Part shown: one piece after another, positions 1 to 9,448 of the stretch
How positions within the stretch are numbered: the first letter of the stretch is position 1
How the letters are laid out: each line of letters starts with the position of its first letter
NCBI RefSeq assembly: GCF_022012305.1
Contig: NZ_JAKLTM010000008.1
Coordinates: 62,001-126,000 of the forward strand
Length of the DNA: 64,000 nt
Direction: 5' to 3'
Origin: Ramlibacter paludis
GTDB taxonomy: Bacteria; Pseudomonadota; Gammaproteobacteria; Burkholderiales; Burkholderiaceae_C
Translations under genes and position numbers: made by a program
Notes under the pieces: generated by a model
What the model was told of the DNA's origin: nothing
The model's input: the letters and a program-made list of their open reading frames with translations, nothing else
Database searches by the model: none

Positions 1-1160
1 AGGGCCTGGCTCGCTTCACCGCGCGCTAGCGCGGCCTCGCCGCCCAGCGGCAGCATCTGCGGCGGTGGCGGACCGTCGGCGATCCAGGCGGACAGCTCGG
101 TATAGGCGATGGCCAGCACGACCGGGCCCACGAACAGGCCGACCACGCCGAAGGCGATCAGCCCGCCGATCACGCCGGCAAAGATCAGGATCAGCGGGAG
201 GTCGGCGCCACGCTTGATCAGCAGGGGACGCAGGATGTTGTCCAGGACGGAGACGAGGATCGCCCAGGGCAGGAAGATGGTGGCCGTGAGCGTGTTGCCG
301 CTCCAGTACAGCCAGCCCACCGCGAGCACCATCACCGGCGTGGCGCCCACTTGCGCGACGCCCAGCATGAACATCAAGGCGGTGAGGAAACCGGCAAACG
401 GGACGCCCGCGACGACCAGCCCGATGCCGCCGAGCAGTGACTGCACGACGGCCGTGACGATCACGCCCAGCGCCACCGCGCGGATCGCCTGCCCGCCCAG
501 CGTCACCGATTGCTCCCCGCGCGCGCCTGCCAATCGGTAGGCGAACGCGCGCAAGCCGCCAGCGGCCGCTTCGCCGCTGGAATAGAGCAGCGTCGCGATG
601 ATGGCGGTGAGCAGCAGGTGGATGAGGAAGGCGGCCAGTCCGCCCGCGGTGTCCAGCAGCCAGGAGGCCGCGCGCTTGGCGTAGGGCGCGGCTTGCTCGA
701 CGAGCTGGTCGGCGGGCAGGTCCGCGACCGCCTGCCACTTGCCGGCGACGCGGGCGCCGACCACCGGCAGCTGCCCGACCCACGCCGGCGGCGGCGGCAG
801 TCCAGCCTGCGCCACCGACTTGGCGCGCGCGGCGACGTCGTCGCTGTGGCTGGTCAGCGTCACCACGGCAAAGCCCAGCGGCAGGATCACCACCAGCAGC
901 ATCACGGTGGTCATCACCGTGACGGCCAGGCTGCGCTTGCCGCCCAGGCGTTGCTGGAGCCGCAACATCAACGGCCAGGTCGACACCACGATCAGCGTCG
1001 CCCAGATCAGTGCCGACAGGAAGGGCCGCAGGATCCAGAGGCTGGTGGCCAGCAACAGGACGATGAAGAGGATGGCCAGCAGGAAGCGGGGCAACTCGCG
1101 GAATGCGGGGGCGGTCGCGGCGGCCGTGGCGGCGGGTGGGGTGGTCGTGGTGGGAGTCAT
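1..1160 (-). CDS. AI-2E family transporter (PerM/YdiK-like), 3' end outside window
   Basis: Polytopic inner-membrane permease of the AI-2E/PerM superfamily, whose members move autoinducer-2 or act as ion exporters; the substrate here is unknown. At least 386 codons are visible from ATG at 1160 and the frame is still open at the left edge. After a Thr/Pro/Ala-rich cytosolic start there are two hydrophobic helices, a long central soluble stretch and then five or so helices. The C-terminal part carries the family hallmark DNxLRPxLI followed by a Gly-rich helix (GVIGGLIAFGVVGLFVGP), as in E. coli YdiK. The start codon overlaps the stop of the upstream carbonic anhydrase (ATGA), so the two are probably translated from one mRNA. 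The exact stop lies beyond position 1, but the length is already close to family size. Confidence 0.9.
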   Translation of the reverse strand, partial: MTPTTTTPPAATAAATAPAFRELPRFLLAILFIVLLLATSLWILRPFLSALIWATLIVVSTWPLMLRLQQRLGGKRSLAVTVMTTVMLLVVILPLGFAVVTLTSHSDDVAARAKSVAQAGLPPPPAWVGQLPVVGARVAGKWQAVADLPADQLVEQAAPYAKRAASWLLDTAGGLAAFLIHLLLTAIIATLLYSSGEAAAGGLRAFAYRLAGARGEQSVTLGGQAIRAVALGVIVTAVVQSLLGGIGLVVAGVPFAGFLTALMFMLGVAQVGATPVMVLAVGWLYWSGNTLTATIFLPWAILVSVLDNILRPLLIKRGADLPLILIFAGVIGGLIAFGVVGLFVGPVVLAIAYTELSAWIADGPPPPQMLPLGGEAALARGEASQA

Positions 1161-1903
1161 CGCGTTGCCTCGATCGAGCGGCCGTTGAGGGGCTGCGTGG
1201 GCCGGGCGTTCATCGGATAGCGTTTGCCGAAGGCTGCGAGCTGCGCGGGCGCGATCTTCACCGGTGTCTTCAGCACGAACCAGCGCACCTCCTCGCTGCA
1301 CGGTGGCGTGGTGAGCGACCCCTGGAAGGTGTAGTAGCCCTTGTCGGCCGGCAGCAGGCTGCTGGCGTCGATGCTGGTGTCGACGGAGTTTTCCTGCTCC
1401 TTCTTCTTCGGCAGGTTTTTCCAGATGGTTGCGATCGCGGGATTGGTTGCCCCCTGGTCGAGCAGCACGGCCACCACCGCCAGCTTGCCGTCGGCGCCCT
1501 TGTGCACCAGGTGCGCCACCATGTCGTGGGCCTTGCCGGCGATCTTCTCTTCGCTCGGCTTGTGGAAGTGGAACTGCTGCAGCTCATAGCGCGTGTCGCC
1601 CACTTCGATGCTGCTGCCGGGGGCGTAGTTGACCTGGATCGTGTGGCCGTTGTCGACGACCTTCAGCGGCGCAGGCTTGTAGTCGAACCGGATGCCCGGC
1701 AGGTCGGCCGCCTGGGCGCCGGTGATGTCGATGGGCGCCTGCACCTTGCCGAGCTTGCAGGTGGCGTACTCCCGCGCCAGGTCCGCCCAGTGGCCGGGCG
1801 CGCCGTGGCCGACGTACGACCAGTGGCCGCCGGCCTGTGCGGCCGCAAGCCAGCAGGCGCCGGCTGGGATCAGCAGCGCACGAACCGTCGGGATGAATGG
1901 CAT
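1157..1903 (-). CDS. Alpha-class carbonic anhydrase, periplasmic
   Basis: Reversible hydration of CO2 to bicarbonate in the periplasm. The 248-residue product starts with a signal peptide (about residues 1-24, cleaved near AAQA-GG). Zinc ligands are visible as QFHFH (His112, His114) and, 17 residues on, HLVH (His131), the bacterial alpha-CA spacing. The substrate-pocket motif TTPPCSE is intact near the C-terminal third. ATG at 1903 is preceded on the coding strand by AGGAGGCC, a good ribosome site; upstream in-frame codons lack a signal peptide. The gene is followed with a 4-base overlap by the AI-2E-type permease. A 15-bp imperfect palindrome lies about 50 bp upstream (see 1950-1964). Confidence 0.93.
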   Translation of the reverse strand: MPFIPTVRALLIPAGACWLAAAQAGGHWSYVGHGAPGHWADLAREYATCKLGKVQAPIDITGAQAADLPGIRFDYKPAPLKVVDNGHTIQVNYAPGSSIEVGDTRYELQQFHFHKPSEEKIAGKAHDMVAHLVHKGADGKLAVVAVLLDQGATNPAIATIWKNLPKKKEQENSVDTSIDASSLLPADKGYYTFQGSLTTPPCSEEVRWFVLKTPVKIAPAQLAAFGKRYPMNARPTQPLNGRSIEATR

Positions 1904-1949
1904 GGAGGCCTCCTGTCCGCATTCGACAGCCCCTGCCAGGGGGCGCCAA

Positions 1950-1964
1950 TGGGACCTTGGTCCA
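1950..1964. promoter_or_regulatory. Palindrome copy A (candidate operator)
   Basis: TGGGACCTTGGTCCA sits in the divergent intergenic region between the carbonic anhydrase and the receiver protein. With its flanks it matches 41190-41207 at about 18 of 20 positions (ATGGGACNTTGGTCC then ATGCG). The regulator is unknown. Visible directly: the dyad and the near-identical second copy. Its role as an operator is inference. Confidence 0.4.
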
Positions 1965-2101
1965 TGCGAACCGGGCCACCGAACTGTAGGACGTGGCCTA
2001 CGCGCATCGCAGACGTATCTGACAGGTAAATCAGGCCGATTAACATTCAATGTGTGCTGGTGGCCGTTTCGCGGCCCTCGTGCCATGGAGACAGGTTGCC
2101 A

Positions 2102-2467
2102 GTGAGCGTTTTCGTCGTCGAGGATTCCAAGAACATGCAGTCGGCCCTGGTCGACCTGCTCGATGTGCTCGGAGGCTTTGAAGTGCTGGCGGCCGTCGGC
2201 ACGGAAACCGAAGCCACCGACTGGCTCTATCGCAATCGCGGCAAGTGGCAACTCGCCACGCTGGACCTCCTGATCGACGAGGGCACCGGCTTCAACCTCA
2301 TCCGGCGCTGCAAGGAGTCTCCCGACGCGGGCCGCGTGGTGGTGTTGAGCGACTACGTCACGCCGGTCGTGCGCAACAAGTGCCTCGAGATGGGTGCGGA
2401 CGCCGTCTTCACGAAATCGGAGATCAAGGAGTTCTCCGAGTACGTGCTGACGCTGAAGATGCAGTGA
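2102..2467 (+). CDS. Receiver-only response regulator (CheY-like)
   Basis: About 121 residues forming one receiver domain and no output domain. The acidic pocket (VVEDSKN), the putative phospho-acceptor region (LATLDLLIDEGTG), the Ser switch (VVVLSDY) and the conserved Lys (FTKSEI) follow the CheY order. The start is a GTG at 2102 behind GGAG at 2087-2090; a TTG at 2096 in the same frame is an alternative. No histidine kinase lies next to it, so partner and process are not evident. It is divergent from the carbonic anhydrase gene. Confidence 0.8.
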   Translation: MSVFVVEDSKNMQSALVDLLDVLGGFEVLAAVGTETEATDWLYRNRGKWQLATLDLLIDEGTGFNLIRRCKESPDAGRVVVLSDYVTPVVRNKCLEMGADAVFTKSEIKEFSEYVLTLKMQ

Positions 2468-2649
2468 AGCCGCATTGCGGCGCTGCAGCAAGCTCCGCGC
2501 CTTAAGCGGCTTCCCTAGGGGCCGCGCCGCTCATCTGGAGGGCGGCCCCGGCCATCCCTTCGCCTCACAGCGCATTGGCAAGTTCACCTACAACCGCGTC
2601 AACGGCGGTTGCCTAACTTATTGGTGAACACGTCGTTGGGAGAAAAAAA

Positions 2650-2835
2650 GTGAATCGGTGGTGGACCCATGAGGACGCCTTCATCGGATGCAACGAAGGG
2701 CGCACTTCGGAGTTGTCGCGCCGCGTGACGAGCATGCTGCTCTTCTCGCGCGAAGGCCGGCCCGGCATGTGGTTGATGCTGGTCGGCGCCTTGTGGGCCG
2801 TGGTTGCCGCCACGGCCTTCGGCACACCGGGCTGA
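2650..2835 (+). CDS. Small single-pass membrane protein, hypothetical
   Basis: 61 codons from GTG at 2650, with GGGAGA at 2638-2643 at a workable spacing. The N-terminal half is hydrophilic; residues about 39-57 form one hydrophobic helix (GMWLMLVGALWAVVAATAFG). Just after the stop there is a clear rho-independent terminator, which supports a real transcript. I do not recognise the family. Start is uncertain, since GTG is weak evidence. Confidence 0.45.
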   Translation: MNRWWTHEDAFIGCNEGRTSELSRRVTSMLLFSREGRPGMWLMLVGALWAVVAATAFGTPG

Positions 2836-2870
2836 CGGGACAGAGAATAAATCGGGGTTGAATGCAGGCT

Positions 2871-2898
2871 GCCGCACCGACTGGTGCGGCTTTTTTTT
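2871..2898 (+). terminator. Rho-independent terminator
   Basis: GCCGCACC-GACT-GGTGCGGC, an 8-bp perfect stem with a 4-base loop, followed by eight T on the plus strand. It closes the transcript of the small membrane protein. Confidence 0.9.
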
Positions 2899-2976
2899 GC
2901 CTACGCGCGCTGCCGCCGCGCACCGACACCCGCTCCCCGGCCACCGGTGGACCATGGTCGCAAAGGAGCCCAAACC

Positions 2977-3144
2977 ATGCCCGACGATCCCACCCCGCAC
3001 GGCCGCGAAGTCATGCACCAGCCGCCCGAGCGCGCGAAGATTCCCGAGCGCGAGCCCGAGCAGCCGCGCGCGGACGACAAGAAGCAGGAAGACCAGTCGC
3101 GCCAGGGCGGCGGCCACACCGATTTCGTGCAGACGCCGGACTGA
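2977..3144 (+). CDS. Small hydrophilic, probably disordered protein
   Basis: 55 residues, rich in Pro, Arg, Glu, Asp and Gln, with no hydrophobic core, ending GGGHTDFVQTPD. ATG at 2977 has a strong ribosome site (AAAGGAG at 2962-2968, 8 bases upstream), which is the main reason to believe it. No domain is recognised. It is followed after 12 bases by a second small protein of similar character, so both may form one operon. Confidence 0.55.
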   Translation: MPDDPTPHGREVMHQPPERAKIPEREPEQPRADDKKQEDQSRQGGGHTDFVQTPD

Positions 3145-3156
3145 AGGACGCAAGCC

Positions 3157-3354
3157 ATGGTGATGTTCAAGGCGAAATTCGAGCCGCAGGCCGGCGACAA
3201 GCCGAGGGCCAGCGACAAGCCGCGTGAAGGCGAAAAGCGGCGCGCGCAACAGCAACAGCAGCCCCAGCCCAAGGTGCCGCCCATCGAGGAAGAGCGCGGC
3301 CCGCAGAACCCGGTGAAGCTGCCGGGGCAGCCGCACGAGCCCGAACGGGCCTAG
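3157..3354 (+). CDS. Small Gln/Pro-rich disordered protein
   Basis: 65 residues of low complexity: alternating Lys/Pro/Arg, a run of five Gln, then a Pro-rich tail. ATG at 3157; a GAAGGAC-type ribosome site lies upstream. It overlaps the stop of the convergent gspE by 4 bases. Function unknown. The low complexity means the reading frame could be fortuitous, but position and ribosome site argue for it. Confidence 0.45.
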   Translation: MVMFKAKFEPQAGDKPRASDKPREGEKRRAQQQQQPQPKVPPIEEERGPQNPVKLPGQPHEPERA

Positions 3355-4754
3355 TCGCGCGTCACGCGCAACACCTCTTCGCGCGAAGTCACCCCTTCGC
3401 GCACCAGCCGCTCGCCGTCATCCCGCATCAGGCGCATGCCGCTCGCCAGGGCGGTGGAGCGGAGTTCAGCCTCCGAGGCGCGGTTGTGCACCAGCGCGCG
3501 CATCTTCTCGTCGACTTCCATCAGCTCGAAGATCCCGGTGCGCCCGTGGTAGCCGGTGTAGCCGCAGTGCGCGCAGCCGCGCGCCACGCCTTCGACTTCC
3601 ACGTTGCAGTACTCGCACAGCTTGCGCACCAGGCGCTGCGCCAGCACGCCGAGCAGCGAGGAACTGAGCAGGAAGGGCTCCACGCCCATGTCGATCAGCC
3701 GGTTGACCGCGCTCGCCGCGTCGTTGGTGTGCAGGGTCGCCAGCACCAGGTGGCCGGTGAGGGATGCCTGGATCGCGATCTGCGCCGTCTCGTAGTCGCG
3801 GATCTCGCCGATCATGATCACGTCGGGGTCCTGGCGCAGGATGGCGCGCAAGGCCTTGGCGAAATCGAGGTCGATCTTGGGGTTGACCTGCGTCTGCCCG
3901 ATGCCGGGCAGCTCGTACTCGATCGGGTCCTCCACCGTCATGATGTTGCTGGTGCTCGCGTCCAGGCGCGAGAGCGCCGCATACAGCGTCGTCGTCTTGC
4001 CCGAACCGGTGGGGCCGGTGACCAGGATGATGCCGTGCGGCTGGCCGATCAACCCCGCCAGGCGCTCCAGCGTGTCGCCGGTCATGCCGACCGACTCCAG
4101 GCTGATGCGGCTTTCGCTCTTGTCCAGCAGGCGCAGCACGGCGCGCTCGCCGTGCGCGCTCGGCAGCGTGGAGACGCGGACGTCCACCGCGCGGGTGCCG
4201 ATGCGCAGCGAAATGCGGCCGTCCTGCGGCAGGCGCTTCTCGGAGATGTCCAGCTCCGCCATGATCTTCAGGCGCGAGATCAGCGCGGCGTGCAGCGCGC
4301 GATTGGGCTGCACCACTTCGCGCAGCGTGCCGTCGACGCGGAAGCGCACGCTCGAATGCCGCTCGTAGGGTTCGATGTGGATGTCGCTGGCGCCATCGCG
4401 CGCGGCCTGCGTCAGCAGCGCGTTGAGCATGCGGATGATGGGCGCGTCGTCGCTGGCCTCCAGCAGGTCTTCCACCGCCGGCAGCTCCTGCATGATGCGC
4501 GAGAGGTCGGCGTCGTTCTGCACTTCGCTCACCACCGTGGCGGCGCTCGATTCGCCTTGCGCATAGGCCGCGCTGATGCGCTGCGCCAGCGCCGCCGCAT
4601 CGAGCTGCTGCAGGTTGCGCACCGAATACTTGCGCAGCACCTCGCTCCAGGCCGGCGCCGGCGAGCCGGCGTGCCACAGCACGAGTTGCTCGCCGTCGTC
4701 CTCCAGCAGCAGCTGCTGGCTGCGCGCGAAGCCGTAGGGCAGCGGGTAGCGCAT
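3351..4754 (-). CDS. gspE: Type II secretion ATPase GspE
   Basis: Cytoplasmic ATPase that powers pseudopilus assembly. 467 residues. An N-terminal domain (about 1-100) that normally docks to GspL is followed by the conserved [10 protein letters not shown] region (121-130), Walker [10 protein letters not shown] (247-255), the Asp box, Walker B ([15 protein letters not shown], 306-320) and the His box (TLHTNDA). A zinc-binding tetracysteine is present as CEYC (380-383) and CAHC (394-397), as in T2SS GspE rather than PilB-less forms. Start ATG at 4754, only 4 bases after the gspD stop. It is the last gene of the minus-strand gsp operon; no gspF follows it. Confidence 0.95.
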   Translation of the reverse strand: MRYPLPYGFARSQQLLLEDDGEQLVLWHAGSPAPAWSEVLRKYSVRNLQQLDAAALAQRISAAYAQGESSAATVVSEVQNDADLSRIMQELPAVEDLLEASDDAPIIRMLNALLTQAARDGASDIHIEPYERHSSVRFRVDGTLREVVQPNRALHAALISRLKIMAELDISEKRLPQDGRISLRIGTRAVDVRVSTLPSAHGERAVLRLLDKSESRISLESVGMTGDTLERLAGLIGQPHGIILVTGPTGSGKTTTLYAALSRLDASTSNIMTVEDPIEYELPGIGQTQVNPKIDLDFAKALRAILRQDPDVIMIGEIRDYETAQIAIQASLTGHLVLATLHTNDAASAVNRLIDMGVEPFLLSSSLLGVLAQRLVRKLCEYCNVEVEGVARGCAHCGYTGYHGRTGIFELMEVDEKMRALVHNRASEAELRSTALASGMRLMRDDGERLVREGVTSREEVLRVTRD

Positions 4755-4758
4755 GGCG

Positions 4759-6915
4759 TCAGCGCACGCTCGGTGCGGTGGTGGCGGGCGCGGGCGGGTT
4801 GAACGGCGAGTTGACGTCCTTCACCGGCGGCCGCGGCGGGATCCCGGGCGCGACCGGGGCGCCATCCACGCCGTTCAGCACCGCGCTGGGCGCCGGCTGC
4901 AGGTTCTGCTGCTTGGTGCGCATCAGGTCGTACCGGTCCAGCGACAGCGTGTCGCCCTGCGCGGCATCGCGCAGCACCACCGGCCGCAGGAAGACCATCA
5001 GGTTGCTCTTGCTGCGCTGGCGGCTGTCGGAGCGGAACAGCGCTCCCACGCCGGGGACGTCGCCCAGGCCCGGCACCTTGTCCTGCTGCCCGGAGTAGGC
5101 GTCCTTCAGCAGGCCGCCGATCACGACGATCTGGCCGTCGTCCACCTGCACGTTGGTCTCGATGGTCTGCTTGGTCGTGGTCGGGCCGTTGGCCGCGTTC
5201 TGGGTGCTCGCCTTCACCGCCGAGTTTTCCTGGTAGATCGTCAGCCGCACCGTGCCGTTCTCGTTGATCTGCGGCTTGACGCGCAGCGTGAGGCCCACGT
5301 CCTTGCGTTCGATGGTCTGGAACGGGTTGACGGAGCCGCTCGAAGCGCCGGTGTTGGTGAACTGGCCGGTGAGGAAGGGCACGTTCTCGCCGATGACGAT
5401 CTTCGCTTCCTCGTTGTCCAGCGTGAGCAGGTTGGGCGTCGACAGCACGTTGCCGTCGCCGGTGCTTTCGAAGAAGTTGGCGATGGCGCTCAGGATGTAG
5501 CGGCCGCCGAAGTTGCGGACGGCGCCCACGTTGAAGCCGGTGTTCGGCGGGGAGATGTTGCCGCTGCCGATGCCGGTCTGGGTGGCGAGGCTGATGATGT
5601 TGGTGGCGGCGCCCAGCGTGCTGAAGTTGCTGCCCACGAAGCCGATCACGCTGCTGGTGGCGCTGCCGATCACGTTCTGCCACTGGATGCCGAATTCGGC
5701 AACCTTGTCGGAGTTGACCTCGACGATCAGGCCTTCGACCAGCACCTGGGCGCGGCGCCCATCGAGCTGGTCGATGACTGCGCGCAGCTGGCGGTATTGC
5801 GGCTCGGGCGCCGTGATGATCAGCGAGTTGGTGGCCGGATCGGCCTGGATCTGGCCGCCGGTCGAAGGCTGGGCCGACGGCGTGATCGGCGCATTGGCGG
5901 CGCTGGTGCCGGTGCCGCTGCCGGCGCCGCTCAGGCCACTGGTCACGACGGGCGCCGCGGACACGCCGCCGCCGCCGGCCGCGCCGGTGCCGGTGGGGCT
6001 CATGCTGGCGAGCGCCGCCCGCAGCACGACAGCGAGCTTGGTGGCGTCGGCGTTCTTCAGGTAGACGACGTAGATGTTGCCGGAGGCCGTGCCCGAGGCC
6101 GGCACGTCGAGGCGCGCGATGACGGAGCGCACCAGGTTCATCCGCGCCGGGTTGGCGGCGCGGATCACCAGCGAGTTGCTGCGTGTCTCGGCAATCACGG
6201 TGGTACGGAAGGCGGTGTCGGTCTGGCCTTGCCCCGCGGTAGGGGCGGCGCCGCCGACGCCGCCGCCGGTGGAGTCCACCAGCCGCTGCACCACCGGCGC
6301 GAGGTCCGAAGCCAGCGCATGCCGCAGCGGCACGATCTCGACGTCGGTCGCGTTCGAGACGTCGAGCGCCGCGATGATGCGCGCCAGCCGCTGCAGGTTG
6401 TCGGCGTAGTCGGTGATCACCAGCGAGTTGTTGCCGGGGTTCACGTTGATCGTGTTGTTCGGGCTGATCAGCGGCCGCAGGATGGGCACCAGGTTGCCGG
6501 CGGTTTCGTAGTTGAGCCGGAAGATCTGGGTGACGATCTGGCTGCCGCCCGGGCCGCCGCCGTCCACCGTGACCGCGCCGCCCTGCAGCTTGGCCTCGGC
6601 CTCGGGCACCACCTTGAGCAGGCCGCCCGACTCCACCACGGTGTAGCCCGAGAGGCGCAGCGTGGCGACGAACTGGTTGAAGGCCGCGGCCGGCGGCACG
6701 GGCCGGTCGGTGGCCAGCGTGATGGTGCCCTTCACGCGCGGGTCGACGACGATGTTGCGGCCCGTGATCGCGGCCAGCGCGCGCGCCACCGCCTCGATCT
6801 CGGCGTTGACGAAGTTGAGGGTGATGCCTTCGCTGGCGCGCTGCGCATGCAGCACGGGGGCCGCGCCCAGCAGGAAGACGGCGGCAAGCATGGCGGCGCA
6901 AAGACGGTACTTCAT
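4759..6915 (-). CDS. gspD: Type II secretion outer-membrane secretin GspD
   Basis: Forms the outer-membrane channel of the secretion system. 718 residues from ATG at 6915, with AAGGA just upstream; an earlier in-frame ATG at 6954 would place 13 charged residues before the signal peptide and overlap gspN, so 6915 is preferred. Signal peptide about 1-25 ([16 protein letters not shown] then ending LHAQ). N0-N3 domains follow (about 30-400, with a Gly/Ser/Thr-rich linker near 320-360), then the secretin domain, including VPFLTGQFT and the C-terminal [21 protein letters not shown] signature. The Pro-rich tail (about the last 40 residues) may be the pilotin-binding S domain. Confidence 0.95.
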   Translation of the reverse strand: MKYRLCAAMLAAVFLLGAAPVLHAQRASEGITLNFVNAEIEAVARALAAITGRNIVVDPRVKGTITLATDRPVPPAAAFNQFVATLRLSGYTVVESGGLLKVVPEAEAKLQGGAVTVDGGGPGGSQIVTQIFRLNYETAGNLVPILRPLISPNNTINVNPGNNSLVITDYADNLQRLARIIAALDVSNATDVEIVPLRHALASDLAPVVQRLVDSTGGGVGGAAPTAGQGQTDTAFRTTVIAETRSNSLVIRAANPARMNLVRSVIARLDVPASGTASGNIYVVYLKNADATKLAVVLRAALASMSPTGTGAAGGGGVSAAPVVTSGLSGAGSGTGTSAANAPITPSAQPSTGGQIQADPATNSLIITAPEPQYRQLRAVIDQLDGRRAQVLVEGLIVEVNSDKVAEFGIQWQNVIGSATSSVIGFVGSNFSTLGAATNIISLATQTGIGSGNISPPNTGFNVGAVRNFGGRYILSAIANFFESTGDGNVLSTPNLLTLDNEEAKIVIGENVPFLTGQFTNTGASSGSVNPFQTIERKDVGLTLRVKPQINENGTVRLTIYQENSAVKASTQNAANGPTTTKQTIETNVQVDDGQIVVIGGLLKDAYSGQQDKVPGLGDVPGVGALFRSDSRQRSKSNLMVFLRPVVLRDAAQGDTLSLDRYDLMRTKQQNLQPAPSAVLNGVDGAPVAPGIPPRPPVKDVNSPFNPPAPATTAPSVR

Positions 6916-6922
6916 GGAATCC

Positions 6923-7714
6923 TTAGCCGATCGAGATGATCGACCGCGCGCCACTGCGCCGGCCGATGATGTTCAGGAGGTTGGCCAGCGCGGCTTCGCG
7001 CTCCGGCGCGGCCGTCGCTTCGCCGCGGAAGCGCAGGCGGGAGCCGACCCACTGGCCGCTGCCGGTGAGTTGCAGGCTGCCGTCCAGGGTTTCCAGCCGC
7101 AGCGTGGCTTGCGGCCCCCCTTGCAAGGTGATGCGGTAGCTGCCCATGGGCCTCAGGGTGGACAGGCGCGACGCGATGCGCAGCGCCAACAACTCGGCCC
7201 GCCCGCTGACGACCGGGCGGCCTTCGACCCATTCTACTGAAAGGCCCTGCGTGGAAAGGCGCAGTTCGCCGTCGAATTGCAGGGTGTTCCAGGGGGTGCC
7301 GAGGCCGGCGGCCACGCTGGCGGGCCATTGCGAAACGCTGTCCGCGACGTCGACGTCCACGCCGCCCCAGCGCGCGCGGGCCCGCACGCCCAGCGGGCTG
7401 GCCATGCAGCAGTCGGCGCGCAGGCGCGCCAGCACGCCGTCCCAGCGCGGCGCCAGCGTCCAGTGCACGCGCCCGGGCAGGGCCGCCGAATCCGTGCTGC
7501 CGGCGCCGCCGGTGAGCACCAGCTGCGCGGAGCCGTCCCAGACGGTGCCGCGCGCGTCATCGAGCAGCACCTGGCCGGCGCTGGCGCGGGCCACGGCCCC
7601 GGCCAGCCAGCGGGCCGGCGCGAACAGGACGAAGGCCAGGACCAGGCCGCAGATGCCGCCGGCCAGCGCCCAGGTCCAGGGCACTTCGCGGGGAAGCCGG
7701 GGGGCGCGCGCCAA
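6923..7714 (-). CDS. gspN: Type II secretion protein GspN
   Basis: Accessory T2SS membrane protein. The frame is open far upstream into gspM, but only the part after gspM looks like protein: one transmembrane helix (WALAGGICGLVLAFVLFAP, about residues 15-33) followed by a beta-rich periplasmic domain ending LLNIIGRRSGARSIISIG. The first usable start after the gspM stop is TTG at 7714, giving 263 residues, close to family size. No ATG is available nearby, so the start is less sure than the identity. It ends 7 bases before gspD. Confidence 0.85.
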   Translation of the reverse strand: MARAPRLPREVPWTWALAGGICGLVLAFVLFAPARWLAGAVARASAGQVLLDDARGTVWDGSAQLVLTGGAGSTDSAALPGRVHWTLAPRWDGVLARLRADCCMASPLGVRARARWGGVDVDVADSVSQWPASVAAGLGTPWNTLQFDGELRLSTQGLSVEWVEGRPVVSGRAELLALRIASRLSTLRPMGSYRITLQGGPQATLRLETLDGSLQLTGSGQWVGSRLRFRGEATAAPEREAALANLLNIIGRRSGARSIISIG

Positions 7715-7719
7715 GGCGA

Positions 7720-8211
7720 CTAGCGCGGGGGCAGCGTCAGCACCAGGCTGCCGTCCCAGCCGCCGGACGCGTTGCGCGTGAGCCGCGCTTCGCCGGGCAG
7801 GGCGCGCGCATTGCTGCGCACCTGGGTGAGCCACTGGGCCAGCGCGGGCGCCGGGGTGTTGCTGAGGGTGACGGTGACGCGGTCGCCGGCGATGCTGTAG
7901 CGCGCGCTCGTGCCCAGCTGCTGCCGGATCGCGCCTTCCAGCTGGCGCATCGCCTCGTCGTAGCCCTGGCGCGGCTGGGCCTGCATGGCCTTGGCCTGCT
8001 GCTGCAGGCGCTGCATGTTCTGCAACTGCGTGTCGAGCGCGCGGTGCTGTTCGCCGGCCTGGCGCAGCGTGGCCAGCGCCGGCGCGAGCGCGATCCACCA
8101 GAGCAGCGCGACCAGCACCAGAGCCCCGGCGCCGGCCACCATGGCCTGCTCGCGCGGCGCCAGGGTGGCCCAGCGCGCCTTGAGTTGCTGCAACGCGGGC
8201 GCCTGGCTCAT
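7720..8211 (-). CDS. gspM: Type II secretion protein GspM
   Basis: Inner-membrane platform component that partners GspL. 163 residues: a cytoplasmic stretch, one transmembrane helix (about 24-45, MVAGAGALVLVALLWWIAL), a Gln-rich coiled coil (55-90, QLQNMQRLQQQAKAMQAQ) and a ferredoxin-like periplasmic domain. ATG at 8211 overlaps the gspL stop by 4 bases. Confidence 0.92.
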   Translation of the reverse strand: MSQAPALQQLKARWATLAPREQAMVAGAGALVLVALLWWIALAPALATLRQAGEQHRALDTQLQNMQRLQQQAKAMQAQPRQGYDEAMRQLEGAIRQQLGTSARYSIAGDRVTVTLSNTPAPALAQWLTQVRSNARALPGEARLTRNASGGWDGSLVLTLPPR

Positions 8212-9416
8212 CGCACGTCCTCCGTGACCACGGTCAGCTTCTGGCTGTCGCCAGTGGCCACGTAGCCCAGGGGCTTGAGCCGCGTGGCGACGTCGCGCAC
8301 TTCATCGCTGCCGAGGGCGAGGCCGGTGGCGCGCAGTTCGCCGGCGCTGTATTCCAGGCCGGACGGCGTGCGGCCGGCGGGCAGCGCCGCGGCCAGCGCG
8401 GCCAGCAGCGCATCGAGGTCGCGCGGCGAGGCGGTGCCGGTCTGCTGGCGCAAGGCCTGTACCTCGCGTTCCATCTGCAGGGGCGCGTCGACGACCACCT
8501 TCACCTGCGGAAAGGTGTCGGTCAGCGTGCGCTTCACGGCCGCGCGCTTGCCTTCCAGGCTGGCCCGCTCCTTCCACGCATAGGCATTGAGGCCGACCAG
8601 GTTGGCGGCCAGCAGCACCACGGCGGCCCAGCGGGCCGGCCGCCAGGAGGCGCCGCGCAGTACTTCGCCCCAGCCCGTGGCCAGCTTCTTGAGGGCGCGG
8701 GCCTGGGCGGAACTGGCGAAGTCGAACTGCGCCAGGTCCCAGCGGGTGCGCGCCGATTGCAGCCAGCGTTGCGGCGCCTGCTGCAGCGCCAGCTTGCGCG
8801 CCAGCATCTGTTCGGCCAGCGCCGCCACGGCCGGCTCGGCCAGGCGCGGTGCTTCTTCGGGCAAGGCGGGCAGCAAGGCCAGCGTGCCGTGGTCCAGGGG
8901 CAGGGCCAGCACGCCGGCTTCGCTGGTCGCCACCGCCAGCGGTTCCTCGGGCTCGCCGATCACGACCAGCGCCGCTTCGCCTTCCGGCGCGAATTCCGGA
9001 ACGATGCGGGTCACCGGACGGTTCGCCGCCTCGAGCAGCTGCAGCGTGCTGCGCAGCCAGTTGCGGTCGCAGGTCGCCACCCATGCCGGCTCGCCCGCGC
9101 GCGCGCCCGGCTGCAGCGCCAGGTGCAAGGCATCCGGCTCGTCCAGCAGTTGTTCTTCCAGCAGGCCCTCGAGCGCGGCGCGCAGGCGCGGCGAGCCCGG
9201 TGCGATGCCCTTGGGCAGGTCGACGCGGTGCCAGGCCAGCGCCTGCACCGGCACCACGGCCACCACTTCGGCGCCGGCACCGCGCGGCAGCGGCAGCAGC
9301 GCCGCCGGCGACTTGCCGTGGTCGCCCAGCGTGCGGCCGTCCGGCGTCAGCGCATACGACCATTCCGAGGCGCTGGACGCGGGCGTGAGGGGCAGGAAGA
9401 CGATCAGCGAGCTCAT
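8208..9416 (-). CDS. gspL: Type II secretion protein GspL
   Basis: Links the GspE ATPase to the membrane platform. 402 residues: an actin-like cytoplasmic domain (about 1-230), one transmembrane helix (about 260-278, WAAVVLLAANLVGLNAYAW) and a periplasmic ferredoxin-like domain (about 310-402). Start ATG at 9416; 32 bases separate it from the gspK stop. Confidence 0.93.
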   Translation of the reverse strand: MSSLIVFLPLTPASSASEWSYALTPDGRTLGDHGKSPAALLPLPRGAGAEVVAVVPVQALAWHRVDLPKGIAPGSPRLRAALEGLLEEQLLDEPDALHLALQPGARAGEPAWVATCDRNWLRSTLQLLEAANRPVTRIVPEFAPEGEAALVVIGEPEEPLAVATSEAGVLALPLDHGTLALLPALPEEAPRLAEPAVAALAEQMLARKLALQQAPQRWLQSARTRWDLAQFDFASSAQARALKKLATGWGEVLRGASWRPARWAAVVLLAANLVGLNAYAWKERASLEGKRAAVKRTLTDTFPQVKVVVDAPLQMEREVQALRQQTGTASPRDLDALLAALAAALPAGRTPSGLEYSAGELRATGLALGSDEVRDVATRLKPLGYVATGDSQKLTVVTEDVR

Positions 9417-9448
9417 GGGGTGCGGCGGATTGTAGGTGCGGCGTGTGT

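Noticed and set aside
3486-4802. Long open frames on the strand opposite gspE, gspD, the oxidase genes and others
   Set aside because: In GC-rich DNA the opposite strand and shifted frames stay open. These frames are rich in Arg, Ala, His and Gln, lack motifs and ribosome sites, and mirror well-supported genes.
7715-8098. Extension of gspN through gspM in another frame
   Set aside because: This part is Arg/Pro/Ala-rich and antisense-like in composition; the protein-like part begins after the gspM stop.
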